This document shows positions 42,707 through 51,553 of a stretch of DNA of 64,000 nt, piece by piece. The notes below the pieces were generated by a model, which did no database searches, was not told the origin of the DNA, and saw only the letters and a list, made by a program, of their open reading frames with translations. The stretch covers positions 1,860,001 through 1,924,000 of the forward strand of contig JAGKQI010000100.1 of NCBI GenBank assembly GCA_018806915.1. The letters run 5' to 3'. The first letter of the stretch is position 1. Each line of letters opens with the position of its first letter. A program made the position numbers and the translations under genes. This DNA is from Phytophthora colocasiae. Its lineage: Eukaryota > Oomycota > Peronosporomycetes > Peronosporales > Peronosporaceae.

Positions 42707-43393
42707 TCAAAACCGCATGCCTCCCTGTGGAGGTGGCGGTGGTGTTTGTCCGCCATCGCTAGGCAAGTCATGAGGATTCGTGGGTGTTGGGTTTCCAAAG
42801 TGAAAGCCGATATCATTCACCGGGGGGAGGAAAAGCGTAACTAAAGTCGAAATGTCCTCCTCCTGCAGCGGTGTAGGCGTATGCAGTGGCTCAAAACGTG
42901 CATCAAATTCCCCCATTGGGGACGGAACTGCCTCGATGTCTTCTGTCTTCATGACTTCTTGCTGTCTAGGTGTAGTTGCATTGGGAGTCGACGGCGTCTG
43001 ACGTCCTTCGGTCTGCTCTCTCAGAGCGTGTCGAGCCATACGCTTCCTCATATCGAGGCGACGTTGGTTCCGGTTGGCATTGGCACGGTGCATAGCACAA
43101 AAGGTGTGGAGTCCTCCTGTGCGTTTAACCGCGCGTGGATTGAGGCATTTCTTGTTGGCGTAGCGGCAGTGCAACTGCTCCGGTGCACACGTGGTGCTCG
43201 AGTCGACCACTCGCCGTGTTCGCTTTTTGGGGCGTTCGTCATTGGCGGAGGCCACATCGGAGGCCTGTTGGTCGGTACTGTCGTGTTGTTGGTCGGACGA
43301 AGATGGCTCGCGCTTGGGGGGTGATGGTGGCTGGAAGTGGTGCGGCTTGTGGTCCATGTGAATTGCACAAGTGCCGAGGTCCACTACCCACAT
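42707..43393 (-). CDS. Protein with C-x6-C-x15-C-x2-H (WRC-like) putative zinc-binding motif, member D
   Basis: About 228 residues from the ATG at 43393. A weaker initiator match (ACTCATTGCTCTTTTC on the minus strand, 43437-43422) lies upstream, making 43393 the first downstream ATG. The in-frame ATG at 43357 (MDHKPHHFQPPSPPK) is a credible alternative start. The N-terminal third is polar with an RPKKRTRR basic patch. The motif reads CRYANKKC, fifteen residues with AVKRTGGLHTF, then CAMHR, then ANANRNQRRLDMRKRM. The C-terminal part has acidic, leucine-bearing EEDISTLVTLFLPP and a Pro-rich end. The basic patches and acidic ends fit a nuclear regulator, by inference. Confidence 0.75.
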   Translation of the reverse strand: MWVVDLGTCAIHMDHKPHHFQPPSPPKREPSSSDQQHDSTDQQASDVASANDERPKKRTRRVVDSSTTCAPEQLHCRYANKKCLNPRAVKRTGGLHTFCAMHRANANRNQRRLDMRKRMARHALREQTEGRQTPSTPNATTPRQQEVMKTEDIEAVPSPMGEFDARFEPLHTPTPLQEEDISTLVTLFLPPVNDIGFHFGNPTPTNPHDLPSDGGQTPPPPPQGGMRF

Positions 43394-45646
43394 TAGTACT
43401 GGGGAAAAGAGCAAGACGCTGCGAAAAGAGCAATGAGTTTTTTGCATGGAGCTTTTCGCATGGTGCAAGTCGGGCGTGAAGGTGCAACAAGATCGTCAAG
43501 CCATCGATCGCTCTGGCCGAAAGCGGCCGTCCTCGTGGAAGAAATCAACCAAACCCCAAGCTTACAGCGGCCGGTAAATTTTGCCTTCCGGTAAATCAAG
43601 TGTTGTCCTCACCTGCGATCGGTAATATGTAGCCATGATATGAGACGCGGCTACCGTCCAAACACATCTTCTTCTCCACAAGATGTAAATAATCTACTAA
43701 ATACGACCTGTGGAAGATAGTACCTGACGTACGTGGGTCGAAAATGATACGAACAGGTTTTGACCGCCACCGCTACTGGATGGAGCGGCGTAGATGCCTG
43801 CCGCACGCCACGGCCATAGTACTTGATACATGCTCCGTCTTGTAGCGAGCTATTACACTACCGGTAACTCGATTTCCCTGGAACGGACACGTTGGTGCAT
43901 GTAGAGCAGCTAAGTATGGCGTTGTTTTGATCATCACGACTTTGCAGTGCACATACTTTGGCTGGTTCAGAGGCTGCAGCAAAAATCTGCATGCGTTTGA
44001 GCGTCGAGGCATCGCGAGTTGCGGCAACCATGTCACGTTTCCTGCTTTGCTGCGTTATCCGAGGTCGCTTTTGCGGCAAAAATATTGGCGTGTTTTCAGC
44101 GGGAATGCTCGGCCTATGGGCCGCACTGCACCGAGTTGAAGGGTGCTTTGCAAAACATTGGACATACGCACGCTGGGAGACACACCAGGCGAGTTTTATC
44201 GTCCTTGTAGGAGTCGTATCGCGATACATTCGAGCCATCTGGACGAGCACAAATCAACTCGCGTCGCGACTCGGGAGGTCAGGCCAATTCCAGATGGCTA
44301 CGCTCGCAGCTCCAAGCCACGTTGTTGCTCCCCGACTCCAGGTGCTTGCCCAGCTCCATTGCAGTCGTCACTCAAGTCGGTAAGAGCTCGAGATCTGCGC
44401 TGACTCATGCTCCACTTCAACATTAGTGCGACACCAGTCGTTTCCTTCAGAATGCAGATCTCAAACGCAAAACGAAATCAAGAATCCACGGTGCAACTAC
44501 ATGTAGATTGTTAGTCCCCGAGATGGCGAAATGTGCAAGTAAGAGCCCAGTTGCGTTGGCAATCGATCGATCATACAAGCTTAGCTCCTGCATCCTGAAA
44601 ACTCGAACGAAGCTAGACTCTCTAGCACGATTGCTCTACCTGTAGAGCTGTTTGCGCTAAGCCTTACCGGTACCTGCGTATAACTAACTGGCTTCAGTTT
44701 GAGGAGGTCAATCAGATGGCTACACTTACATGTACAGTTGAAGTGCCCCTCAACTTGAGGAGCAACTTCTGTTTGTTGTAGCGTCGCAAGGTTGTCCTGC
44801 ACACGGCCTTGGATCCTTCACATTTTTTTAAGTTTCACGGCATGAATAAAGTTAGGGAATGCGTGCCCAAGAATCAGCAGCGACGTGCTTGTGCTACCAT
44901 AATAACCGGGAAGGCTATCGATGCATGGCATTTTACTTCCAAGTCACGACGCGGAAACAATAAACTCCTTAGTTGGGCATCGGTTTGGCCGTTTTCGACA
45001 GTGTGTATCGTCCCCTCTTGCTTTTCGGCTTCTCTCGTGGGGGTTACATGTACTGTGGAGCCGAACTTCAATCAGCAAGGAGAACAGAAAGTTCTCCAGC
45101 GCCAAACTTTGGCCTCTGTGTCCCAGAGAGCACTGATCGCAATCTGCCAGACACGCAGGCAGCAAATGACGAGGATAAATTTTCGCCGCTCCATAGCTTG
45201 CTCTGCGAAAGTTAGTAATTCGTCGAGGCTACAGTAGTCCAGCGTTGCGCGACCCTCTTATCTGCTATGAATCTCCCCGCATTGCAGTGCCGCAGGTCAT
45301 CTCAAATAAAAGGGATGCCGGTCTTACAAAGTCTTTTCCTTCTTCACTCACTGCCTCCGATTTATGTTGGCATATCGCAATGTACAGTCATGTACCTAGG
45401 TCTCCGCATCCCAACCTGCATCTTTGGCGACAGCAGATGGAGATAGCCGGTGGACGAGAGTGCTGGGCTCGCACAGCTTTACCACTTCATGCTCGGCGTC
45501 TTGAGATGGTCACCCCGTCGATCGCATGCTCTGTGGAACAGGAATCCGTGGCTCACTCGGAAATCAAACCGCCCCACAGCACAGCGCCACTCTTGACGCT
45601 CGACCTGTACCTCACCAGCTTCAGCTAAACAGATAAAATCATCACA
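43394..45646. other. Long intergenic region, no gene supported
   Basis: About 2.25 kb. Many overlapping open frames up to about 140 codons are present but none has a domain, signal peptide or consistent splice sites. Three TACATGTA palindromes lie at 44498-44505, 44727-44734 and 45045-45052. I see no RNA gene or transposon end. Confidence 0.4.
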
Positions 45647-46084
45647 ATGGCTCGCTTCATGACCTACCTCGCCCTCCTGGCCCTCGCTGCCGTAGCCGTG
45701 ACCAGCCCGGTTTCCGCCATTCCGGACCCGAACGCGGTGGCTCAAGCCGCGAACGCGGAGGTCGCAACGACGCCCGCGGAATCCGTGGACAACGCAGCCT
45801 CTGCTGGTACCGCGACGGGCACGGCCGCTACCCTCGCGGACTCAGCCAACACGAACACAGCCGCCGCCATCTCGGACAGTATCAGCAACGTGACGACGGA
45901 GACGAGCATCAGCGCCTCGGCTTCGGCTTCATCTGCAGGTAGCAACACGAACGTCAACGGTGGCGCGGAATCTGCTTCGGCCTCTGCTGCTGCGTCAGGT
46001 TCGACATCAGCCTCCTCGCAGGTGACACCTAGCATCGCTCTTGCGTCGGTGGCCGCGATCGCCATCACTGGACTCTTTATCTAA
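45647..46084 (+). CDS. Small secreted, probably GPI-anchored Ala/Ser/Thr-rich protein 1
   Basis: 145 residues from the ATG at 45647 (MARFMTYLALLALAAVAVTS). Residues 1-24 form a signal peptide. The mature part is almost entirely Ala, Ser, Thr, Asn and Gly, suited to dense O-glycosylation, with stretches like TETSISASASASSAGS. The C-terminus (PSIALASVAAIAITGLFI) is a hydrophobic tail with small residues before it, as in GPI-anchor signals. The protein is probably a mucin-like surface component. Its leader resembles that of the gene at 47220 (MTRFTAYLTFLAVAAA), and together with 46392 it forms a local cluster of similar proteins. Confidence 0.75.
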   Translation: MARFMTYLALLALAAVAVTSPVSAIPDPNAVAQAANAEVATTPAESVDNAASAGTATGTAATLADSANTNTAAAISDSISNVTTETSISASASASSAGSNTNVNGGAESASASAAASGSTSASSQVTPSIALASVAAIAITGLFI

Positions 46085-46391
46085 GATGCTTGCCCGGCGT
46101 AGGGCGGCTCCGCCCACGACGGAATGGGATTCACGACTTGATGTAGTCCGGTGTAGAGTAAGTTTCGGGTCGTCCTTAAAGCGAGCGTGCCCTCCGCGGA
46201 CGACATCTTTTTAAAAAAGCACGTACATGGTTTTATAAGTGTTGCTCTCGTTACTTGTTCTATCTGCTATGAGGGGTCAGTTAATCGTTTCTTGCACGCA
46301 AAAAGTCAACGGTAGATTGCTTAAGTGTAGTGCTCTATCTGCACGCTATACCATCCAGGTAAAATGTCAAAAAGGTACTTCAGGTTTGAGC

Positions 46392-46868
46392 TTAGGCGAA
46401 GTTGAGGGCAAGTCCCGCGACCGCAAGGGCAGCCATAACGAGACCCGATGATTGGCACATCGACGGCGCTGCAGAGGATCCCGATGCAGAGATTGAGCCA
46501 GCAGCACTCGCCACGTCATCCGCGACCGAGCTAGCGATGCTGGCCGCGTCGTCGAGCAGACTGCCGGCGGCGTTGGCGGCACTAGAGACCGTGTCGGCTG
46601 CCGTGCCGGTGGCATTGGCGACCGTGTCAACGGCTGAGTCCACGGTCGCTCCAGCGGCACTCGCGACCGTGTCCACGGCGGTGTTGGCTGCGTCCGTAAC
46701 AGCGCTAGCGGCGGCGTTTGTGACGGAGGTAGTTGCGTCACTCACCACGTTTCCAGCGGCGTTCGTGGCTGTGTCCGAGACGCTGTTCATGAGTTCGTCC
46801 ACCACGGCGTTTTCGGCGGACACGACGGCGGCGAAGGCGATGAGGGCGACGCACGAGATGACACGCAT
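46392..46868 (-). CDS. Small secreted, probably GPI-anchored Ala/Val/Asp/Thr-rich protein 2
   Basis: 158 residues from the ATG at 46868 (MRVISCVALIAFAAVVSA, signal peptide). The mature region consists of degenerate 11- to 14-residue repeats around the pattern A-x-x-T-A-x-D-T-V-x-S-A-A (examples TAVDTVASAAGATVDSAVD and GTAADTVSSAANAAG). These look like amphipathic helical repeats. The tail SGLVMAALAVAGLALNFA is a GPI-signal-like hydrophobic end, very similar to the end of the neighbour at 47220 (GLAVNFQ). A good core promoter lies about 40-55 bp upstream at 46907-46922. Surface location is inferred and function is unknown. Confidence 0.75.
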   Translation of the reverse strand: MRVISCVALIAFAAVVSAENAVVDELMNSVSDTATNAAGNVVSDATTSVTNAAASAVTDAANTAVDTVASAAGATVDSAVDTVANATGTAADTVSSAANAAGSLLDDAASIASSVADDVASAAGSISASGSSAAPSMCQSSGLVMAALAVAGLALNFA

Positions 46869-46906
46869 TGTTTGTAGGTGAAGCTGGGAGGCTGGTGTTT
46901 CGAGGT

Positions 46907-46922
46907 GAATTCGGGAGTGAGC
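46907..46922 (-). promoter_or_regulatory. Inr+FPR-like core promoter of GPI-anchored protein 2
   Basis: On the minus strand the sequence GCTCACTCCCGAATTC matches 13 of 16 positions of GCTCATTYYNCAWTTT. It lies about 40-55 bp before the ATG at 46868, the same spacing seen at the polygalacturonase genes. Confidence 0.55.
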
Positions 46923-47219
46923 GACTTGTTGTAGAGCACCGCAAGGGATAGACTTCTCGCCGCGCGTCGTTGCTGTTGAACGGATGTTCCCGCAAATGGA
47001 TTTTAATCGATGCAGATTAACTTCATAGAAAAGCTGCAAGTTCAGCCACGAAGCTGAAGTTCTAGAGGAGGACATGTTGGACACGGTCGTCTTTCGTTGC
47101 TGAAGCTGTTTCTCCAGTCACGCCAATCCATTTCATGTAGCTGTAACCTTAGCTGTCAGGGGTGAAAAGACGTTTATTCTATTGAGTAGCGGACATCCTT
47201 TGTCTCTGCACTATTGAGG

Positions 47220-47582
47220 TTACTGGAAGTTCACCGCTAACCCGACCACGAGGAGAACAGAAGCCGAGGTTACTGCAAACGTTGGCGCGGAAGACACGTC
47301 GTCGATGATGGAGCCCGTGGCGCTTGCAACCGTGTCGTACGCATCTTCAGCCGCGTCGCCCACAGTATCAGCGGCGCCGTCGACCCAACTCGAGGTTGTA
47401 TTGTAGGCATCTTCAGCCGTATCGCCCACAGTGTCTGCCGCTCCATCCACCCAGCTAGCCGTTGTGTCGTAGGCATCCCCAACTGCATCACCGACTGCAT
47501 CAACTGCGTCGCCGATCACATCCGCTGAGGTGAGAGCAGCAGCAACGGCCAGGAACGTCAGATACGCGGTGAAACGAGTCAT
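47220..47582 (-). CDS. Small secreted, probably GPI-anchored repeat protein 3
   Basis: 120 residues from the ATG at 47582. MTRFTAYLTFLAVAAALTSA is a signal peptide. The mature part contains two nearly identical repeats of about 25 residues built on TT(A/S)SWVDGAADTVGD followed by (T/A)AEDAYNT, flanked by shorter partial units (DAVDAVGDAVGDAYD). The repeats are acidic and helical-looking. The C-terminal tail VTSASVLLVVGLAVNFQ is GPI-signal-like. A weaker initiator match lies at 47624-47639 (minus strand, 12 of 16). It is tandem with the gene at 46392, and shared leader and tail sequences suggest common origin. Function is unknown. Confidence 0.75.
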   Translation of the reverse strand: MTRFTAYLTFLAVAAALTSADVIGDAVDAVGDAVGDAYDTTASWVDGAADTVGDTAEDAYNTTSSWVDGAADTVGDAAEDAYDTVASATGSIIDDVSSAPTFAVTSASVLLVVGLAVNFQ

Positions 47583-48734
47583 TTTCAGGGAGATTTGGGT
47601 TCTTGGAGTTTGTACTTGAGAGCAAAAGCGAGAATGATGAAAGCAACGAGAGCCAAGAACGCGGAAACACAGCGATCGCCTACCGGTAGTGGGGCTCTAG
47701 CCGACACACATCGATGGAGTAATCGCTGGCAACCAGCTTACAGCAGAGATGGAGTCACTGCACTGGAGATAATCTTTAGTCGAAACGCTTTAGTCGAGAG
47801 ATGCGGGAAGAAACTACCCCGATCAAACGAGATTTTACAGTCGTACCGGTTCGCTAGGTGGCGGGGATTCTTTGCTTGCCTGGATTCGGTCATGTGCTGT
47901 CCGATCACGTGTAAGCTCACTTGTCTTCAGAAGCGGAAGAGGGGGGGGGGGTAATGCTCGTGCCACTGCTGCTACTGTTGTGCTTTTCATTGCGAAAGTA
48001 CTGGCAGTCCTACGTTGTTTCTCGCTTGAGTCTGGCACAACACTTGTGCTTCGGCTTCAATACCGAGTTTCGCTTGATCTGATACACAGAATTTTGAGTG
48101 GTGTTTGAGCTTGGACTTGATCGGCAAATGCGTTGTGCCGCTTTGGCGGTGATAAAGTGTTTGATCTCAAACGAGTGCTCTCTTTCAGAGATTTTGAAGT
48201 TCGAACGACCGACTCGCTCTCACCCTCGTTAGACACTGCGCTACTCGCGGGTACTTGGGGGCGATAACCAAGGACAACCTCAGCTGCAGCTCCAAGCAGC
48301 CGCACATTATCTGCTAAGCCAGCAGCACTGGTAGGTATCCTTATATCAAGTCTACACGTGTGGCCACCAACACCTCTGCTAACATGGACTCGTACTAATA
48401 GGTTCATTGGGAAGGCACTGTGAGTTTACGGGCCTCGTCGCTTTCGCTAAACCACGGTTTGTTCGTAATCTGCAGGTTCTACGAAAATCCACCCGTGTGG
48501 CCTTCGAGCTGCTGCAAGTATCGACAATCCACATGGTCAAGCGAAGCCATGTTTACTGCCAAGTGGAACACCGTGCATCCCGCTTCTCAAGATGTGATCA
48601 ACAGTATCAATACGCGGAATTCAACAATGTCAGTAGGTTAAAGCGAAACGTAAGTAGATGAGGTTGGAGTGAGCCGTCACCTCCTCGTTTGCACACGCCA
48701 ATTTCGCTTCGCTCATGGCGGGCAAGGCGTTGGG
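47583..48734. other. Intergenic region before the retroelement
   Basis: About 1.15 kb with a run of eleven G at 47941-47951. Open frames at 48057-48407 (minus) and 48407-48661 (plus) show no recognised domain or convincing start. The region ends directly at the 5' LTR (TGTAATGTTC). Confidence 0.4.
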
Positions 48735-48972
48735 TGTAATGTTCGGAGACCATCGCTGAAGAATGTCGTCTATCTACAAGTTGTGGTGCTCAAGGACTTA
48801 CAATCCTTACAGTGCGGCCGTGGCCCCTGTTGACAAACAGCCTAATCGCAACCCTTGTATGTTCCCTTCTTGAAGAATGCCAAGGACTTCGTGAACCAAC
48901 AAAGGACTTCGAAGGACGTCGTGTTCAGCAACACCTCCGTGTCGAAGTTTCTCACTCTGCATTTTGCACAAT
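48735..48972 (+). repeat. Left part of the outer element's 5' LTR
   Basis: Bases 48735-48964 are identical to 63771-64000. The LTR is interrupted after 48972 by the PIF/Harbinger element and resumes at 51412. Without the insertion the LTR would be roughly 280 bp. Confidence 0.9.
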
Positions 48973-49183
48973 AGAGGCTTTTAGCAAATCCGAAATTTGT
49001 GTTTTTCCGGTTTGATCATATGCATTCTTGCCCTATTCACTGGTCTCAACAGGAAAGTTAAACCGAATCAACTTGTCCAAACCGGACGAAACAACCTATA
49101 GTTACTGTTCTATTGCTAATTATTACGGTTTATATCAAGAACCTAATTTGCGACCGTTCACAGCTAAATCGGCGGCACCTGCC

Positions 49184-50407
49184 ATGGATCCTAGAGAAGC
49201 GCCGGACCCAAGGGAAGATGCTGTCATAACTGACGGTGAAGCTACGGCATACGCTCTCGACAGTGACATGAAGTGGTTTGTGAGGACTGTTGTGCGGGGA
49301 GTGCCTCGTCATCATCGTTTAGCGTACATGTATCAGCGCTTGCTTCAAGCTCGTGAGACTGGTAATACTCTGGAAGCTGCCGTATTCTTTTCAGAGTTGG
49401 CTACAATGGCGAAACCGGTGACTACCCGACGTGTGCCTTTCAATTTCAACAGTGTGTCAGAGGATGAATCTCTCATACGATTCAGGTTTTCCAAAGCAGA
49501 ACTAGTCATGCTTATTGATTTAATGGGTTTGACTGAAACTATAACGAGAGAGAGAACAAAAGCATCAGCAATCGAAGCTCTTTGCATTTTGCTGTATAGG
49601 CTGGCCGCTCCCGTACGTGGAACCGAGCTTCAAGACTACTTTGGTCGCTCTGAGAGCGGGATATCTAATATTTTCTTGCACATGTTAAATTTTCTCGATG
49701 TCAAGTATAAGAATCTACTAGCATTTGGCGGTCACATCGCAGCTACACGACTTTGTGTGTACGCAAATGCAATCGTTGAAGCCGGATCGCCATACACAAA
49801 CATTTGGAGCTTTATTGATGGCACTGTTAGAGGTATTTGCCGTCCGCAGCCAAGGAAAAAGGGCTCTGGAAAGATGTTGACACAGCAATCAGTTTATAAT
49901 GGTCACAAGCGCAAGCATGGCCTCAAATTTCAGACTCTAGTCACCCCTGATGGACTTATTATCCATCTATTCGGGCCATTTCCTGGGCGCAACCACGACA
50001 TTAAGATGTTTACCGAATCCGGCCTTGCAGACCAAGTTCGTAGCGATTTTCGTTTTGCCGACTACAGAATTTTTGGTGACTGTGCTTATGGCCGGGACGA
50101 TGTGATGCTGAGCCCATTTGAAGGCGCAGTTAGAAACCTTACCGAGGCGCAAAAGGATATTAACAGCAAGATGAGCAAGGTAAGAGTGTCTGTCGAGTGG
50201 TCTTACGCTCAAGTGGTGAACTATTGGAAAACACTTGACGTCAAGTCGAATCTTCGTGTCGGTACACAACCTGTTGGAAAAATGTATCGCGTTGGTATCT
50301 TAATGACCAATTGCATAACATGCACTCGTGGTGGGAATACTGCAAGCGACTACTTCAGGGTCAAACCACCAGATATCAGAGAATATTTAAGGACAAACAG
50401 CAATTAG
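49184..50407 (+). CDS. PIF/Harbinger transposase (DDE_Tnp_4 type)
   Basis: 407 residues from the ATG at 49184; the frame extends upstream only via a TTG. The N-terminal part is helical with a helix-turn-helix-like region (RGTELQDYFGRSESGISNIF). The catalytic domain shows the Harbinger DDE landmarks: SFIDGTVRGICRP (first Asp), HLFGPFPGRNHDIKMF, FGDCAYGRDDVML (second Asp) and KVRVSVEWSYAQV (Glu). No stop or frameshift interrupts it, so the enzyme may be active. It would cut at the element's inverted repeats, probably with the Myb-like partner encoded on the opposite strand. Confidence 0.9.
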   Translation: MDPREAPDPREDAVITDGEATAYALDSDMKWFVRTVVRGVPRHHRLAYMYQRLLQARETGNTLEAAVFFSELATMAKPVTTRRVPFNFNSVSEDESLIRFRFSKAELVMLIDLMGLTETITRERTKASAIEALCILLYRLAAPVRGTELQDYFGRSESGISNIFLHMLNFLDVKYKNLLAFGGHIAATRLCVYANAIVEAGSPYTNIWSFIDGTVRGICRPQPRKKGSGKMLTQQSVYNGHKRKHGLKFQTLVTPDGLIIHLFGPFPGRNHDIKMFTESGLADQVRSDFRFADYRIFGDCAYGRDDVMLSPFEGAVRNLTEAQKDINSKMSKVRVSVEWSYAQVVNYWKTLDVKSNLRVGTQPVGKMYRVGILMTNCITCTRGGNTASDYFRVKPPDIREYLRTNSN

Positions 50408-50423
50408 GCAGATTTTATTCATT

Positions 50424-50828
50424 TTAATTGTCTTTCCGAGAGATTGCTGCACTAAAAATCTTGGCACACTCAATGATGAGGTCTTGATTGCTTTTCTGTA
50501 GACGCTCTTGAAAGCGAAGGTGTTGGTCATCTCTTTCTTTTTCAAAAATGAGTCGTTGTTCAAATTGCAGCTGTGATTGACGGAGCTCCTGTTCCTTCAG
50601 CTCGAACTCTTGTCGCTGACGTTTTTCTTGCCGTTTTATCTCCTGTTGAAATGCGTTCACCCGTTTTGGTGTCGATCGTGGTGTTCGTGATGATGCACCT
50701 GATACTGTTGAACAACGAGAAACACTGCTGTCTGGATCACTACAATCACTAACAGAATCATCGGAGTCAGATTTTGCACGAAGTGCCCGGCGACGGGCGC
50801 TTTCTCGAACTATTTCTTCAGCGCACAT
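50424..50828 (-). CDS. Coiled-coil accessory protein of the Harbinger element (or C-terminal part of the Myb-like protein)
   Basis: 134 residues from the ATG at 50828 (MCAEEIVRESARRRALRAKS). An acidic Ser/Asp stretch is followed by a long charged helix typical of a coiled coil (EIKRQEKRQRQEFELKEQEL, RQSQLQFEQRLIFEKERDD). It begins only 2 nt after the stop of the Myb-like frame at 50831, in a different frame. In many Harbinger partners a SANT/Myb domain and a coiled coil are one protein, so this is probably the C-terminal half separated by a small indel. Two overlapping cistrons are less likely in a eukaryote. Confidence 0.6.
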   Translation of the reverse strand: MCAEEIVRESARRRALRAKSDSDDSVSDCSDPDSSVSRCSTVSGASSRTPRSTPKRVNAFQQEIKRQEKRQRQEFELKEQELRQSQLQFEQRLIFEKERDDQHLRFQERLQKSNQDLIIECAKIFSAAISRKDN

Positions 50829-50830
50829 GG

Positions 50831-51208
50831 TTAATTGTTCATCCTTTTTTGTTTTTTGTTCTTGATTGTTTTTTTCTCTGACTTGAAGTGGTCTTCCAGC
50901 GCCACATACTCCCGTACAAGCCCTTCGCGCTCATCGTAGTGGCTTTGGATGTTAACAGCATCAACCGACTCCTCAATCCCGCTGCCTCGAGCAGAAGCGG
51001 CTTCGGAATCCTTGAATATTTGCTTCAGAAGCGTGAGACGATCACGAATCTGCTTCACGTTGACCTCCACACCAAAGGCAGATGAGAGTGAAGCTGCAAC
51101 ATCGCTCCATACGCGGAGTGTCGTACCACGGACCGCTGCAAAAGGCTTGAGGCGTATGAGCTCCCGCAGCAACTCTTTATCCTGGTCATTCGAGAATCGG
51201 AATACCAT
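50831..51208 (-). CDS. Myb/SANT-like DNA-binding protein of the Harbinger element
   Basis: 125 residues from the ATG at 51208 (MVFRFSNDQDKELLRELI); upstream in-frame sequence starts only with TTG. The three-helix pattern with spaced Trp and hydrophobic residues (LRVWSDVAASLSSAFGVEV, QIRDRLTLLKQIFKDSEA) matches trihelix/SANT-like domains used by PIF/Harbinger elements to bring transposase to the nucleus and to DNA. The C-terminus ends in a basic KKTIKNKKQKRMNN. It converges on the transposase gene; stop codons are about 420 bp apart with the coiled-coil frame between them. Confidence 0.7.
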   Translation of the reverse strand: MVFRFSNDQDKELLRELIRLKPFAAVRGTTLRVWSDVAASLSSAFGVEVNVKQIRDRLTLLKQIFKDSEAASARGSGIEESVDAVNIQSHYDEREGLVREYVALEDHFKSEKKTIKNKKQKRMNN

Positions 51209-51411
51209 TAGATTAGGCGGCAGCTTTCTTTCTGAGCTCGTACCTGCGAGTTTGTTTGTGCTATTCTTAAGTGGATTCGTCCTCAAAACTGACCTTGACT
51301 ACATGGTGCTGTCCACATTTCGGTTTGATGCTAAAGGCGCATTCAACCTATTTTGAGCAACCGAACTTTCGTTTGAAAATTAGAAACCAAACTAATTTGC
51401 TAAAAGCCTCT

Positions 51412-51466
51412 AATACACAAAACTTCATCTGAACTAGTGCTCCGTCATTATAATTGGTAGCACTTG
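51412..51466 (+). other. Right remainder of the 5' LTR and primer-binding site
   Basis: The LTR resumes after the Harbinger insertion and ends at about 51452 (CATTATA, nearly the inverse of the LTR start TGTAATG). Two bases later, 51455-51466 reads TGGTAGCACTTG, a primer-binding site starting with the expected TGG. The same 12 bases form the PBS of the inner element (55827-55838). Confidence 0.7.
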
Positions 51467-51553
51467 TTGGTCCGCTTCTCATTCCGCCGTGCTCTTCGCT
51501 CCGTTGGTCAAGTTTCTACTGACTGTCAAGATTGTCCGCTCAAGTTCTGAAGA

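Larger units (their letters stand above)
48973..51411 (+). mobile_element. PIF/Harbinger-type DNA transposon inside the 5' LTR
   Basis: 2439 bp flanked by a 3-bp duplication AAT (48970-48972 and 51412-51414). Terminal inverted repeats start AGAGGCTTTTAGCAAAT on both sides: 17 perfect bases, then partial similarity. The element carries a DDE transposase reading rightward (49184-50407) and two leftward open frames (50831-51208 and 50424-50828) for a Myb/SANT-like protein and a coiled-coil protein. That transposase-plus-Myb pair is the known composition of PIF/Harbinger elements. The AAT duplication has the usual length but differs from the typical TWA target. Confidence 0.88.

Noticed and set aside
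47941..47951. Run of eleven G
   Set aside because: An isolated homopolymer with no second or third G-run nearby to suggest a quadruplex.
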